Assembly: GCA_021399435.1 (NCBI GenBank)
Contig: JAJTUP010000123.1
Location: forward strand, 62,001 to 126,000
Origin: Diaporthe sp. PMI_573
Lineage: Eukaryota; Ascomycota; Sordariomycetes; Diaporthales; Diaporthaceae
Direction of reading: 5' to 3'
DNA length: 64,000 nucleotides
Shown: piece after piece, positions 42,466-52,305 of the stretch
Layout of the letters: every line of letters starts with the position of its first letter
How positions within the stretch are numbered: position 1 is the first letter of the stretch
The notes under the pieces: generated by a model
Told to the model about the DNA's origin: nothing
The model's database searches: none
The model's input: only the letters and a program-made list of their open reading frames with translations
Translations under genes and position numbers: made by a program

Positions 42466-43011
42466 GTTCTTGCTATTGAGGCTTCTTGGGAGGAGGGGCG
42501 ATACTTAAGTAGTGTCCGGAGACCCTTTGCGGAACCCCCTCCGCGATCAGCCTTACCAGCTTCCTCTGAGTGTCCGGCGGCCGCTCTGGAGCCGAGAACA
42601 AGCCGGCTATCCATACCGCTGCATCCGGAGTTGCGCCACATCCGGCAGAGGTAGAGGTGTTGCCTAAACACTGCCATCCCTCCGCCATCCGTGATGCCGT
42701 GCGGTGACTTCACCAACCAGGGGAAAGCAGGACAGGGCAGTAGACGCGCCACGTCACGTCCATCGTCCAGGTGTAGAGGCTACCTGCCTTCTCGCTCATG
42801 CCACAGCCCCTGGGCCGAGAACAGGACCTCCCGGTCAGCCTTGGCCTCTGCCTGGTGGAGGCAGAAGTTGGTTGATCATGACCGTATGCGCCACCCTTCT
42901 TGGTCTTGCTCCGTGCCGGGTGGCGCTTCCGCCAGGAGCTTGTTGGCTCTCGTCGTGGCCCCTGGGGCCTCCTGAAATCTGCCTCGCCTGTCATGCGGGG
43001 AGCGATGCCAT
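42466..43011. other. GC-rich unassigned stretch
   Basis: Overlapping frames run on both strands because the segment is GC-rich and stop-poor. No domain was recognised. Its base composition differs sharply from the AT-rich flanks, suggesting DNA of different origin. Confidence 0.35.
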
Positions 43012-45488
43012 TAGTGATGCATTTTTCTGTACACGTACGTACGTACGTACTGTATTTTGGGTAGCTGTACGTACGTACAACTTTTCTGTACGTACAAAAT
43101 TGTACCATACAAATTTCCTCCTTCCTTTTTAGGCAATAGTTGAGTACGAGCATTCATACGGTCCTGGTCTCCTGTCACTCTAGGTAGTCTCCAACCACTG
43201 ATTCCACTTCAGTACCAACCCCCAATATATCACCTGTCGACTGTAAGACACCTTCCCACTCGCAATCTCCATTGGCAGAGGCCACCACACCATCCATCCA
43301 GACCTTCTTGCCCTGCGCATTCACAAACAACTCGAGGTACGAATCTTCAAGTTCCAGCCAGTCCTTCTCCTCAAGATCCGCCCAGCGCTTTTTATGCGCG
43401 TACTTCTGATCCTTAAGGCGATCTAATACGCGATCATTCATAAAAATGAAGGCCTGCATGTCCGCGTGCATGGGCGTAAGGCGATTTCGAGCTTTCGTGT
43501 GTATGAACCTGATAGCAGAGAAACTTCGTTCTGAAGGTACGGAGTTTGCAAGCGTGTTCATTACCTTCACAGCTACTCTAGCCAGAATCGAGCCCTGGTT
43601 GAGGAGGCACTGCCACGCCATTGCTGGCCTGAAACCATCGTCGTATACAGCGCTGTGCTTATTGAATAAGCCGTCTGGGCCGCCTGTATGCATTCGGAAG
43701 TGTGTGAATTCGGAGAGGGCACGGTGATACTCGTCGTCATTTTCCAGCTGTTTCTGCAAATATTCTTGTACGCGTGCAAAGACGCTAGGCGGAAGTTTCG
43801 AGTTTGGACCTGTTGTATCAGGCCGGAGGGCATCGGCGATCCAATGTATATCATACGTTTGCTTATCAAGCCTAGCTTTGAATATAGCGTCAATATCGTC
43901 CCACGGAATATCAGGGAACTGATTAGCCTCTCTCATCTTAGCCCATTTGCTTTTGATTTGCAGCCAGCGATTTACAATGTGTGCAATTCCCGCCCCATCA
44001 GCCTCAGAAGCGTGTTGAAAGTCGTTTACCGGTTTTAGTACAGCGATTGTAGCCTCGAGTTTTAGCCAGAAGCTGCTGTCTTTAATGATCCGAACTGCTT
44101 CGGGCAGGAGAACGGGGCAATCTTGAGATCGCAACTCATCCCGTACATCTTTTCGAACAGACCAGTCTCTGGCAGGGTCTTGAGAACGGAGGAGGGAGAA
44201 GAAAGAATTGTACTGGGAACCCCAGCGTGTAATAATACTGTTCGGAACGAGCAGGTTAGTATATCAATTTCTCAGTCGCAGCTAACAATTCACCGGTACC
44301 TTCTGATCAGCGCGCGAGTTACTCCGTTCCACCTTGTGCGCTGGCACATTCTCAATCTTTGTAATTGTAATTTAGACCGTGAGAAGAACACGAGCAGGGT
44401 GCTGACGTTGTTAAAGAGATCCTCGAAGAAGGGAAGAAGAAGAATATCTTTAATCAGAAGCTGAAGGCCGTGAGAATCGCACAGGGAGAAGTTGATGTGT
44501 GAGAGCTCTGGGAATCCCCCTAGCAGGTTGTGTACAGAGCGCATCGTATTTTCGGTATCCGTACAGATAGAATTGATCCTGGAGAGATCGCCGCCACACA
44601 GTTGCTGCATTTCTCCCCAGATCAGCCGCACCCAGTTCTCTGCCGTGTGCTGTTCGTCTCCCGTGTCAAGTGTTTTCCAGCAGAAGGCCGGGCCGTCTGG
44701 TACCTGTACCGAGATATTAACGATCCTGTGGCCCGAGACATTATCGGAGGCGTCAAATATGATGTTGAACCATTCCGAGCTGGTAATACGTTTGAAAACC
44801 TCGTCATAGATTTCCTGATAGAACTCGGGAAGAATTCGCGTGATGACGGCACGGCTAGGGGGCTTCCAGCCAGGCTTGATGCGAGTGAAGAAATAACGCC
44901 AGCGACGGCTCTCGAAGAGGCTGAAGGGGCGACCGCCGGCGATTACAGCAGCGGCGGCATCATAGGCGAAATTGCGGCTCTCGTCCTGAGAGATATGCTG
45001 AATTCCGACCTCCGTTATCTTCTTTTGTACAGCTTCAGAATATGAGGGAAGATAGCCGGCGTTATCTCGAGCTTGGCGCTCTTGTCGCTGCGTAGCTTGC
45101 CATTTGTCACACGCAGCGAGGTGCTCTTTCGGCCTCCCAACAGAGGTGGCTGCAAAGTCCTTCTGGCAGTGACGGCATCTGTATCGCTTGCTTTTCTTGG
45201 GGTTCGAGCGGCCGAGGTCGATAAACTGTCGCCAAATGAAGGCAGCGTCAGCTTTGGCAGGGGCCATCTTTTTTGGCGATGCGTTCAATTGGGAGAGAAT
45301 GGCAGAGTAACGCTGAGTTGTTAAGCCGGCAAAGTTTTGTACAGCTCCGTACTTGTACGGCATGACCCATAAATTACCTGATTTGGAATATAGTGGGCTC
45401 AGTCGTACGTACATAGTACATGTACGTACATTTTCTTCCTGTACGTACGTACGTACAACAAGGTTGTACAAACTGTACAACATCACTA
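43012..45488. mobile_element. hAT element 1 (autonomous candidate)
   Basis: The candidate ends are TAGTGATG at 43012-43019 and its reverse complement CATCACTA at 45481-45488. They agree with the TAGGGATG ends of hAT element 2. Inside both ends lie subterminal arrays of gtacgtac steps (43035-43095, 45408-45460). The flanking 8-mers (gatgccat / tccgtcga) do not match, so the target duplication is lost or an end has recombined. It encloses one complete transposase gene. Confidence 0.7.
43175..45267 (-). CDS. hAT transposase, apparently complete
   Basis: Two exons, 45267-44300 and 44237-43175, flank a 62-bp intron (GTACCG..GAACAG) and encode 676 aa from ATG 45267 (MAPAKADAAF). The order is: BED finger RYRCRHCQKDF...RPKEHLAAC; the core-entry region WFNIIFDASDNVSGHRIVNIS (DUF659-like, with the first catalytic Asp region); LCDSHGLQLLIKDIL; TRWGSQYNSFFSLLRSQD across the exon join; and the C-terminal dimerisation domain TLANSVPSERSFSAIRFIH...RNRLT. 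Full hAT length and no internal stop suggest it may be functional. It would cut and paste its own element by a DDE mechanism. Confidence 0.85.
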
Positions 45489-46232
45489 TCCGTCGAGCTT
45501 CGCGCCCCCCCCCCCCCGGCGGGGCTGGGGGGCAAAAAAGTATACAAAGGCTCTTTTCTCTAGTCTAGTGGCTACGCCTATATTGGTGTTCCATGATCTT
45601 GATGACTGGACACAGATCCCGGTATCTTTGTGGCAGGTAGACGACTATCCCCGGGAGGATAGCCTGTGTTGATGAGTGCTTACAGGTCAATGAGGCTCTG
45701 CTGGGCCCGCTAAAAAATCACCTGTGACGATGAATCTGGAAGATGGCGGAACCCTGGCTGCCGCGTCAGTCCTATCCACACGTCAGCCGACTGCTCGAGC
45801 CAATCACAGGGGTTCTCTACGTACACTTCCCAAGTTCCCTACCCTACCGGTTGGCGCTAGGATGTTCTGCTTGTCGTTAAGAATCCAGTGAACCGGTCAA
45901 TCATGTGGATTTGACGGGAAAGCATGATGATAACCTCACTTCAGGAGGCACCATCCTTTGCCGGTATTCAATGGCATAGACATTTCACAACAAGCCCGGA
46001 GCAGTGAGCCCTGAAATACTCCACGGTGCTGAAGGATCGCGTAGGGTTGTAGGAATTTTGCTAGGTTTGATGATGCATTCTGGTATGCAGCGGCAGCTCC
46101 ATCGTCAACCGCCATACGGTCGCACAAAAAGCAATTGTTGGTCACCACATGCCCAGCCCCACCGATTAATGCCTATTCGCTGCATGCGCGTCGACGAACG
46201 TTAGTTAACACAAAAACCCTCCTCACCAGCGC
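45489..46232. other. Intergenic; C/G homopolymer tract at about 45507-45533
   Basis: Directly right of hAT element 1 lies a run of about 14 C followed by G-rich sequence. Nothing else was recognised up to the target duplication of hAT element 2. Confidence 0.4.
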
Positions 46233-48711
46233 CTCTGCTCTAGGGATGCCTCGAGGTAAATTACCAGGAGGTAAATTACCAAAACCCCTAGGTAAATGAC
46301 GGTCATAAACCCGAGGTTTATGACGCGTCATTTATCACGTGCTTCCAAGTACTATTTGGTGACTACGAAACGGCGTCGGTGGAATGATATACGCACATAC
46401 AGTCTGGTGTCATTGGTATTCGTCGCACCAAAATTGGCTGTGCGGGTACAAGAGGTCCATACCCCCGTGCAACGGCTCCGTGCTCGTTTCTTCGCCAAAA
46501 CTCCCAGACTTGCTACTTCAATACGATAATATTATATATCTCGAAAGCCAACCTATTTACATTTCAACGTGAATAAACAGACTCTGTCTCTGCGTCCGTG
46601 CCTGCATCTACAAAAATGCAGTCCTGGAAGTCGTCCTCGAGCTCTAAGAGCAACTTCACGTCAGCCGTCTCCCAGGATTGGCCGCTCGGCATTCTCCAAG
46701 GTGTCTCTTGGGCCGTCTCAAGTCTTCTTAACACCCGACTATTCATATATATGATTGTCAATTTATTGGTGCTAGTGACAGTAAGACGATTGCGAATCTT
46801 GTTGTGGAGGAAATTGATCGTGGAAAAAGATCTCTCAGAAGGTACGGAATTAGCCAAAGCGCCCAGGACTCGTTTGGCCAATGCAGCGAGTGATACATTC
46901 ATAGAATGAAGATACCGCCAACTGTCAAGGACGTGTTGGTGGTGTGGAGTGCCCTCGGATGCTGCTCTGTATATGCGACTTCCTGGGCCAAAGAGGTTGC
47001 CCTCCCGAGCCCTAAATTGACAAAACTCCCGGAAGATATTGCCGTATTCCTCGGCGTTGGTGTTGTCCTCAAGAAAGTTGTGTGCTCTTCTGACAATGTC
47101 TGTGGTCAACAAATGGTGCTTCGGGTCGGTAGTGGCAGGGTCCAAAGCAAAGGCCATGTAGTGTATGTCGTCCGTTTGCGCGTCAAACCGTTGCTTTCGT
47201 AACGCTTTCAGTTCTTGGTAGTTTATTAGTGGGTCTTGACCAGCCTTTTCCAATGCGTCCCATGAAGCCTGAATGGATAGCCAACGTGGAATAACCTCGC
47301 CAAGACCCGCGCGGTCGCGTTCTGAGTTGGCTTGGGCATGGCCAATCGGCTGAAGAACTTTGAATAACATTTCCAGATTGGCCCAAAAATTCGAGATCAT
47401 TGATATATGATATCACCTGATGTAGACTTGACTGTGTCACTTGTTCCTCCTCTTTGACAATTACCTGCTTCATTCCGTTGAGAATAACTGGATCGCGTGC
47501 GAAAGCTCGAAGGGCGTCTTTGTTGTCAAACACAGACTTAACAGCAGCAAGTTGTGTTCCCCAGCGTGTGATTGCAGCAGTAATGAACGCCTTGCGCTGC
47601 CCGTAGCATTCCTGCTGATGAATGCGAAGCCTTGACAACTGCAATTTGGCTTTCTTAAAGAAGGCAATGAGAAAAGTAGCCTTCCCAAGAATTGGCATCC
47701 AATTGAAGTCCGTGAGAATCGCACAAGATATAAAGGCAGTGGCTGAACTCTGGCAGCGCCTTCATTTCTCGATGAAGCTTTCTCACTGTGCTACATGTAT
47801 CTGTACAGATAGCATTCAGCCGCGAGAAATCGTGTCCGAATATTTCAAGAGATGGCTTGATAAGGCTCAAGGTCGTCAATGCCGTGTGATCATGATCTTT
47901 GGTATCGATTGTCGTCCAGTAAAATGCAACTGAACTAGGAATCTCAATGGATATATTGATAATTCGGTTGCTTGAGATATCATCGGAGGCATCGAATATG
48001 ACGTTGAGATGCGGGGCCTCGTCCAGAAGAGCCTTGACACGTTGCTGATGGTCCAGGTAGACAGGGTCGAGGAATGAGGCAATTCGATTGCGATCTGGAG
48101 GTTTATATGCCGAATTTAGCATTTGGAATAGTTTCAGTGTCTCAGGCTCTTCATAGAGGGAATAGGGTTTGCCGGAGGTAAAGACTGCGACGGCGGCTTG
48201 ACGGTCCAATGCATCCTTAGATGCTTTGCTAACACTATCCAACTTAGTGTTGATGAGCGGTTGTCGGCTGGGAATGACTTCATGAAGCTGTCGATATGCG
48301 GTGCATTGCGTGTGAAGGTGTCGAAGTTGTTTGGAGGTGTGCTTCGCCATAGTCTTTGAGCAGAGCTTGCAGACTACACGGTTCAGAGTAAAGCCCTCTT
48401 CCGAAGCCGGCCGGAAATATTCGTCAATGCCATGAAGTTTAGGACGACCTCCCCGATTGGTCATATTGACTCAGTAATGACCATAAATAGTTGTTGTCGG
48501 TGAAGAAATCTCAACAGCAACATCGGGGGGTGATAAAGCCTCCTCAGGGGTCGCAACTCATGGTCGTCCCCCACCCCAACCCCTTTTGGGATACTCACTA
48601 AACCCAGTTAGGAAGGAGGTTTATGACGGTAAATTACTTGTCAGTTGGGGTTTATGACGTCAATTGGTAACTTGGGGTTTATGACGTCAAAAACGCATCC
48701 CTACTCTGCTC
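46233..48711. mobile_element. hAT element 2 with exact 8-bp target duplication
   Basis: The element spans 46241-48703 (2463 bp). Its ends are TAGGGATGC (46241-46249) and the inverted GCATCCCTA (48695-48703). It is flanked by identical 8-bp copies of ctctgctc at 46233-46240 and 48704-48711, the diagnostic hAT target site duplication. Subterminal repeats ggtaaattacc and ggtttatgacg occur inside both ends. The transposase within is broken, so the element is non-autonomous but could be moved by a related enzyme. Confidence 0.95.
46564..48464 (-). pseudogene. hAT transposase with two frameshifts
   Basis: Three open segments read in order on the minus strand. 48464-47655 has a BED-like finger (CKLCSKTMAKHTSKQLRHLH) and LNVIFDASDDISSNRIINIS...LCDSHGLQL. 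47698-47410 has TFLIAFFKKAKLQLSRLR and AAITRWGTQLAAVKS. 47400-46564 has FWANLEMLFKVLQPIG and ALANSVPSERSFSTINFLHN. Between the first two there is a frame change with loss of ~10-15 residues. Between the last two, an A5 run at 47385-47389 (T5 on the coding strand) gives a +1 shift. It is related to, but distinct from, the transposase at 43175-45267. Confidence 0.85.
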
Positions 48712-48776
48712 GCGCGACTTCCCTCACTATTTTGGCTCCCATTCATTCATCATCGGCTTGGGACTTGCCAGCCAGT

Positions 48777-49478
48777 TTAAATGCTTCCTTGCTCCACCGG
48801 AAACAGTGCAACGTCGCCATCCTCCTGCTTCCGTACCTTGTAAGCTTTCCAACCGGCTTTTGGCAAGTCAATTGCCTCATCCTGGGCCAGGAATTTCATA
48901 AACACTCCATGAGTAACTGCAACCACGGCTGTCTTCCTTCCAGCGGCTCTCCCATCGCGCTCCAATTTTTCAACGAGATCGTAAAATCTCTCTCTCACCA
49001 TTTTAGCCCGGATTTTTACCGCCGCATCATCAGCGGCATTTGCTTCGACCTTTGCATACCATTTGTCTTGAAGGACACCAAAATCCAAGTTTGGGAATTT
49101 TCCTTCGAGGGCAGCGCCATCGGAGCCTGTATCGCATGGCAAAGCGCTGCGCTCCTGCAGGTTGGGATCAAGAATAAGATGAGCTCCCCCGACTATGCCA
49201 TCGTCTCCGATAAATTGTTTGTCGAGAATGTGGCCAAAAGCAGCGAGTGTGGTCTCCAGAGTGCGAGTAAGAGGTGAGGTGAGGACCACGGCAACAGATG
49301 CTAGATGAGGGAATGAAGTGCCGAGCGTGGAGGCCTGGGCCCTCCCCAGCTCAGTAAGGGGTGGATCGCGATGAGATAAGTCCTTGGAAACGTTGTGGAT
49401 AGACTCGGCATGGCGAACGAGGTAGATGGTCGACCCCATTGTTGAGTGATTCGACGATTGCGATGAGACTTCTGACAC
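48777..49478 (-). CDS. Phosphoglycerate mutase-family (histidine phosphatase) protein
   Basis: The single-exon frame has ATGs at 49478 (233 aa) and 49439 (220 aa, MGSTIYLVRHAES); the second fits the family start better. The RHG motif YLVRHAESIHN supplies the phospho-accepting His. Further landmarks are LTELGRAQA, LTSPLTRTLETTLAAF and, near the C-terminus, VVAVTHGVFMKFL with the second catalytic His. These are the signs of an active branch-1/2 histidine phosphatase of the cytosolic PhoE/PGAM-like type seen in many ascomycetes. The substrate is unknown, though a small phosphoester is likely. The stop lies 70 bp from hAT element 2; the gene looks intact. Confidence 0.85.
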   Translation of the reverse strand: MSEVSSQSSNHSTMGSTIYLVRHAESIHNVSKDLSHRDPPLTELGRAQASTLGTSFPHLASVAVVLTSPLTRTLETTLAAFGHILDKQFIGDDGIVGGAHLILDPNLQERSALPCDTGSDGAALEGKFPNLDFGVLQDKWYAKVEANAADDAAVKIRAKMVRERFYDLVEKLERDGRAAGRKTAVVAVTHGVFMKFLAQDEAIDLPKAGWKAYKVRKQEDGDVALFPVEQGSI

Positions 49479-49822
49479 GACACGGTGAAATTAAGGCGCA
49501 GAGTTGCACTGGACAATGTCATGTAATCCAGGGTGAGTCACGCCGTCCATTCCCAGAAGACAGCGGGGAGAGCAACAAATGAGGGGCAAGTTTGTGAGCA
49601 CGTGGACTGCTGCCGGGCGCGCTCTGGTTGAACCACGAGATGACGAATTGGCCAATCAGGACGCAAGGGTGACGTGATCGACCTGCTAAGCGGCTCGCCT
49701 TGAGTATTCAAGAAGCATACGTTTCTTCCACTGCCACAAATTCGCTTTCCACCTTCATTTGTTGCGCACATTGAAGAGTCTATCCGAAAATTCCAGATGA
49801 ACTCTTTGAAGTTATTTTTCGG

Positions 49823-51470
49823 ATGGCTGCAATAGGAGACGGTGGCGGTGCCGTGGAGCGGGCGAGAATGAGGGCATGGAATACCGTGAGGGAGAACTGG
49901 TATCTCGGATTTACGTCCTTCGGTGGGCCACCAGTGCACTTCAAGATAGTAAGTTATGCACCTCAACCTCGCAGACCCGTTACTAACTTGAGGCGGCCAG
50001 TTCCACGATAAGTTTACAAGTAAACTGGGATGGATCGATGAGCAGGTGGTGAGTACTTATGCGAGCATTAGAACAGGAGTATAATCTAATGAAGTGACAA
50101 GTACCAGGAGCTCTTTCAGCTGTTTGTCAAGCTCTCTCGGGCCCAGGGAGCACCAAGATGCATTACTGTATTAATCTTATCCACGATGGGTTCCCGTCGG
50201 CTGTCTTAGGCTTTTTGAACTGGAGGTAGACTTTTGCCTTTTCACACTGCTGGTGTCAAGTACTCACTTATCCTAGCCTCCCCGGTGCCCTCGCCATGTA
50301 CGGCCTCTCCGTCGGAGTATCCAACATTTCGGAGACGCTGCCCCGCGCCGCATACGCACTGCTTTCCGGCCTCAATGCAGCGACAGTTGGCATCATCGCG
50401 CTAGCGGCCGGTAGAGCTATCGCGGAAGGCCATCACGGATAAGATGACGCGGATCCTAGTATTTCTGGGGGCCGCGGCAGGGATGCTATATAACGCACTG
50501 TGGTACTTCCCTCTACTCATGCTGCTGGCCGGTTTGGCAGCCGTGGTGCACGATTACCGGTGGGTGCATAAGCCCTGTCAAGGCGGTTGTGCTCCTCTTC
50601 AAGAAGACACGAGGGGGCGCAAAGGAGAGAGAAAGGGTTGATATGGTTGAGCGTGGGGTGCCTGTTGGTGAGGCTCCTCAGCGAGGCTCGAGAGATGATC
50701 AGAGACCCCCGACACCGCCTCCCGAAACGCAGGACGAAGAGCGCACGGCCTCAGCCGCAGACGAGCCACGCGTTATTCCGCCCGAACGCCGTTTCAACAT
50801 GTCGTGGAAGCTCGGCCTAGGCCTTATTCTCGCATTTCTTGCCAGCTTCATCGTTGTCATGATTCTACGGGGAGTGTTGCCTCAGAAGCCGCTGCTATAT
50901 CGTCTATTCGCCAATATGTACCTCGCGGGAACTATCATCTTTGGGGCGGGCCTGTTGTCATTCCGCTGCTGCGTGAATATGTGGTCGCGGAGGGTTGGGT
51001 AAGCCCGAGGGACTTCCTTATCGGCCTGGCTATCATTCAAGCGTTCCCGGGGCCTAACTTCAACTTTTGCTGTCTATCTAGGAAGTTTAACAGCGTCTGG
51101 GGCCGGCTTGAGTAGCGTAGCTGGCGCGGTGCTGGGATATCTGGGTATCTTCGTCCCCGGAATGTGGCTCGTACATGGAACGATGGGGATCTGGAGCGCG
51201 CTAAGGGGTCGCCCATGGGTAAAGTCGATTCTGAGGGGCGTCAACGCTGGCGCCGTTGGCCTGGTCTATACAGCTGTATACCGCCTGTGGCAGATTGGGT
51301 ACATTGACAAGGGGTACCAGGACGGGACGAGCCTGGGTGTTGAGCCGTGGTGGGTCGTGGTGACGGCAACAAGCTACGTCGGGGGCATGTGGTTTGGGGT
51401 GAAGCCTGCTGTGGCTATTATCATGGGAGCCGTGATGGGTCTGATCTGGTATGGGGTTGTAGTGACCTAG
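49823..51470 (+). pseudogene. Chromate transporter (CHR family) with five frameshifts
   Basis: The sequence is a two-half CHR-type anion transporter that would export chromate across a membrane. Exons begin 49823-49948 (RENWYLGFTSFGGPPVHFKI), 50001-50048 (KLGWIDEQV), 50102-50225 and 50277 onward. Landmarks follow in order but in changing frames: QALSGPGSTKM, INLIHDGF, LPGALAMYGLSVGVS, LLSGLNAATVGIIALA, ITDKMTRILVFLG, the second half VVIPLLREYVVAEGWVS, IQAFPGPNFNF, GYLGIFVPGMWL and KPAVAIIMGAVMGLIWYG. Frame changes fall near 50121, 50408, 50573, 50948 and 51066. Between them the protein is very well conserved. It is either very recently inactivated or disrupted by assembly indels. Confidence 0.85.
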
Positions 51471-51499
51471 CCGAGCCAATGCTGGTGCATTCTGAATTG

Positions 51500-51935
51500 C
51501 ATACTAATGTAATTCCAGTGGTCAAACCAAGGAATAACCCTACTCTTATCTGGCCCGTCGTAGTGGACGCATATCCAGAACAGGACCCAAAAGAATGACT
51601 TGAGATCGTGCATAAAGGAATGCTGCTCGCCTAGAAGCGCCCCAATTGCCATGAACGCCCTCGTGCCGGTCTTGCCCTTTGCTCCGGAGGCGCCTCCTCG
51701 CCGCTCTCTGACGGCGAGGTCTAGGTCAATCAAGAATGAAGGCCAGGAGAGATCATCGTCGTCCTCGTTGACCATGAGATTATTGATCGATATGTCCCTG
51801 TGTAGGAAACCAGCCTTATGCAGAGACTCGTGTCCCTCTATGCAGCCCTCGAGCCCACGGAGCAGAGCGGCTCGAGAGCTTGCCTTGTAGATCGGCTCCC
51901 CAAAATCACGGAGCACGACCCGGCAATATACTTAA
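51500..51935 (-). pseudogene. FunK1 kinase fragment
   Basis: The minus frame keeps only the kinase C-lobe: VLRDFGEPIYKASSR, FLHRDISINNLMV, FLIDLDLAVRERR, FMAIGALLGEQHSFMHDL, FFWVLFWICVHYDGP. It lacks the N-terminal half and everything after FDHWNYI. It resembles the intact copy at 2184-4567 in the same orientation. The left break lies about 30 bp from the stop of the chromate transporter; the right break lies about 60 bp from the dispersed 318-bp repeat. Confidence 0.85.
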
Positions 51936-51989
51936 ATTAGCATAGGGTTACCAGATATCTTTGTCGAAAAAACAGAACATAATTGTTTA

Positions 51990-52305
51990 CTAGTAAAAAC
52001 GGGCCACCAAGCCGAGCATAGGTGCGCGTTCTGCTGGCCCCTCTAAGCGAGAGAGAACTGCCAGAGGGCTCCAACGCGAAGAAAGAAGAGATAATGAAAA
52101 AGGGCCGGAAGGGCCACGAAGGCGACAAAAGCAATGTTTGGGCTCTAATTAGACATAGGCACAGGTTTTCAAGTTATAATGGAAGAAGAATGAGTTGAAT
52201 TGTTGCTTCTGCTTTCTAGTATAGCGGAAGCTTGTCGGGTACTTGTAGTACCGACGGCCAAGAAAATTCATCGCACTGGCTATGTAAAACACTGCACCCC
52301 GTAAT
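51990..52305. repeat. Dispersed ~318-bp repeat, copy 2
   Basis: A direct-orientation copy of 6516-6833. It differs at scattered C/T and G/A positions, including its ends (TG to TA, CA to TA), as expected from RIP. Its right end abuts the 3' tail of a LINE inserted on the minus strand. Confidence 0.75.

Noticed and set aside
42432..43153. Several 100-150 aa frames in the GC-rich block
   Set aside because: Frames overlap on both strands with no recognisable motif; stop-poor base composition explains them.
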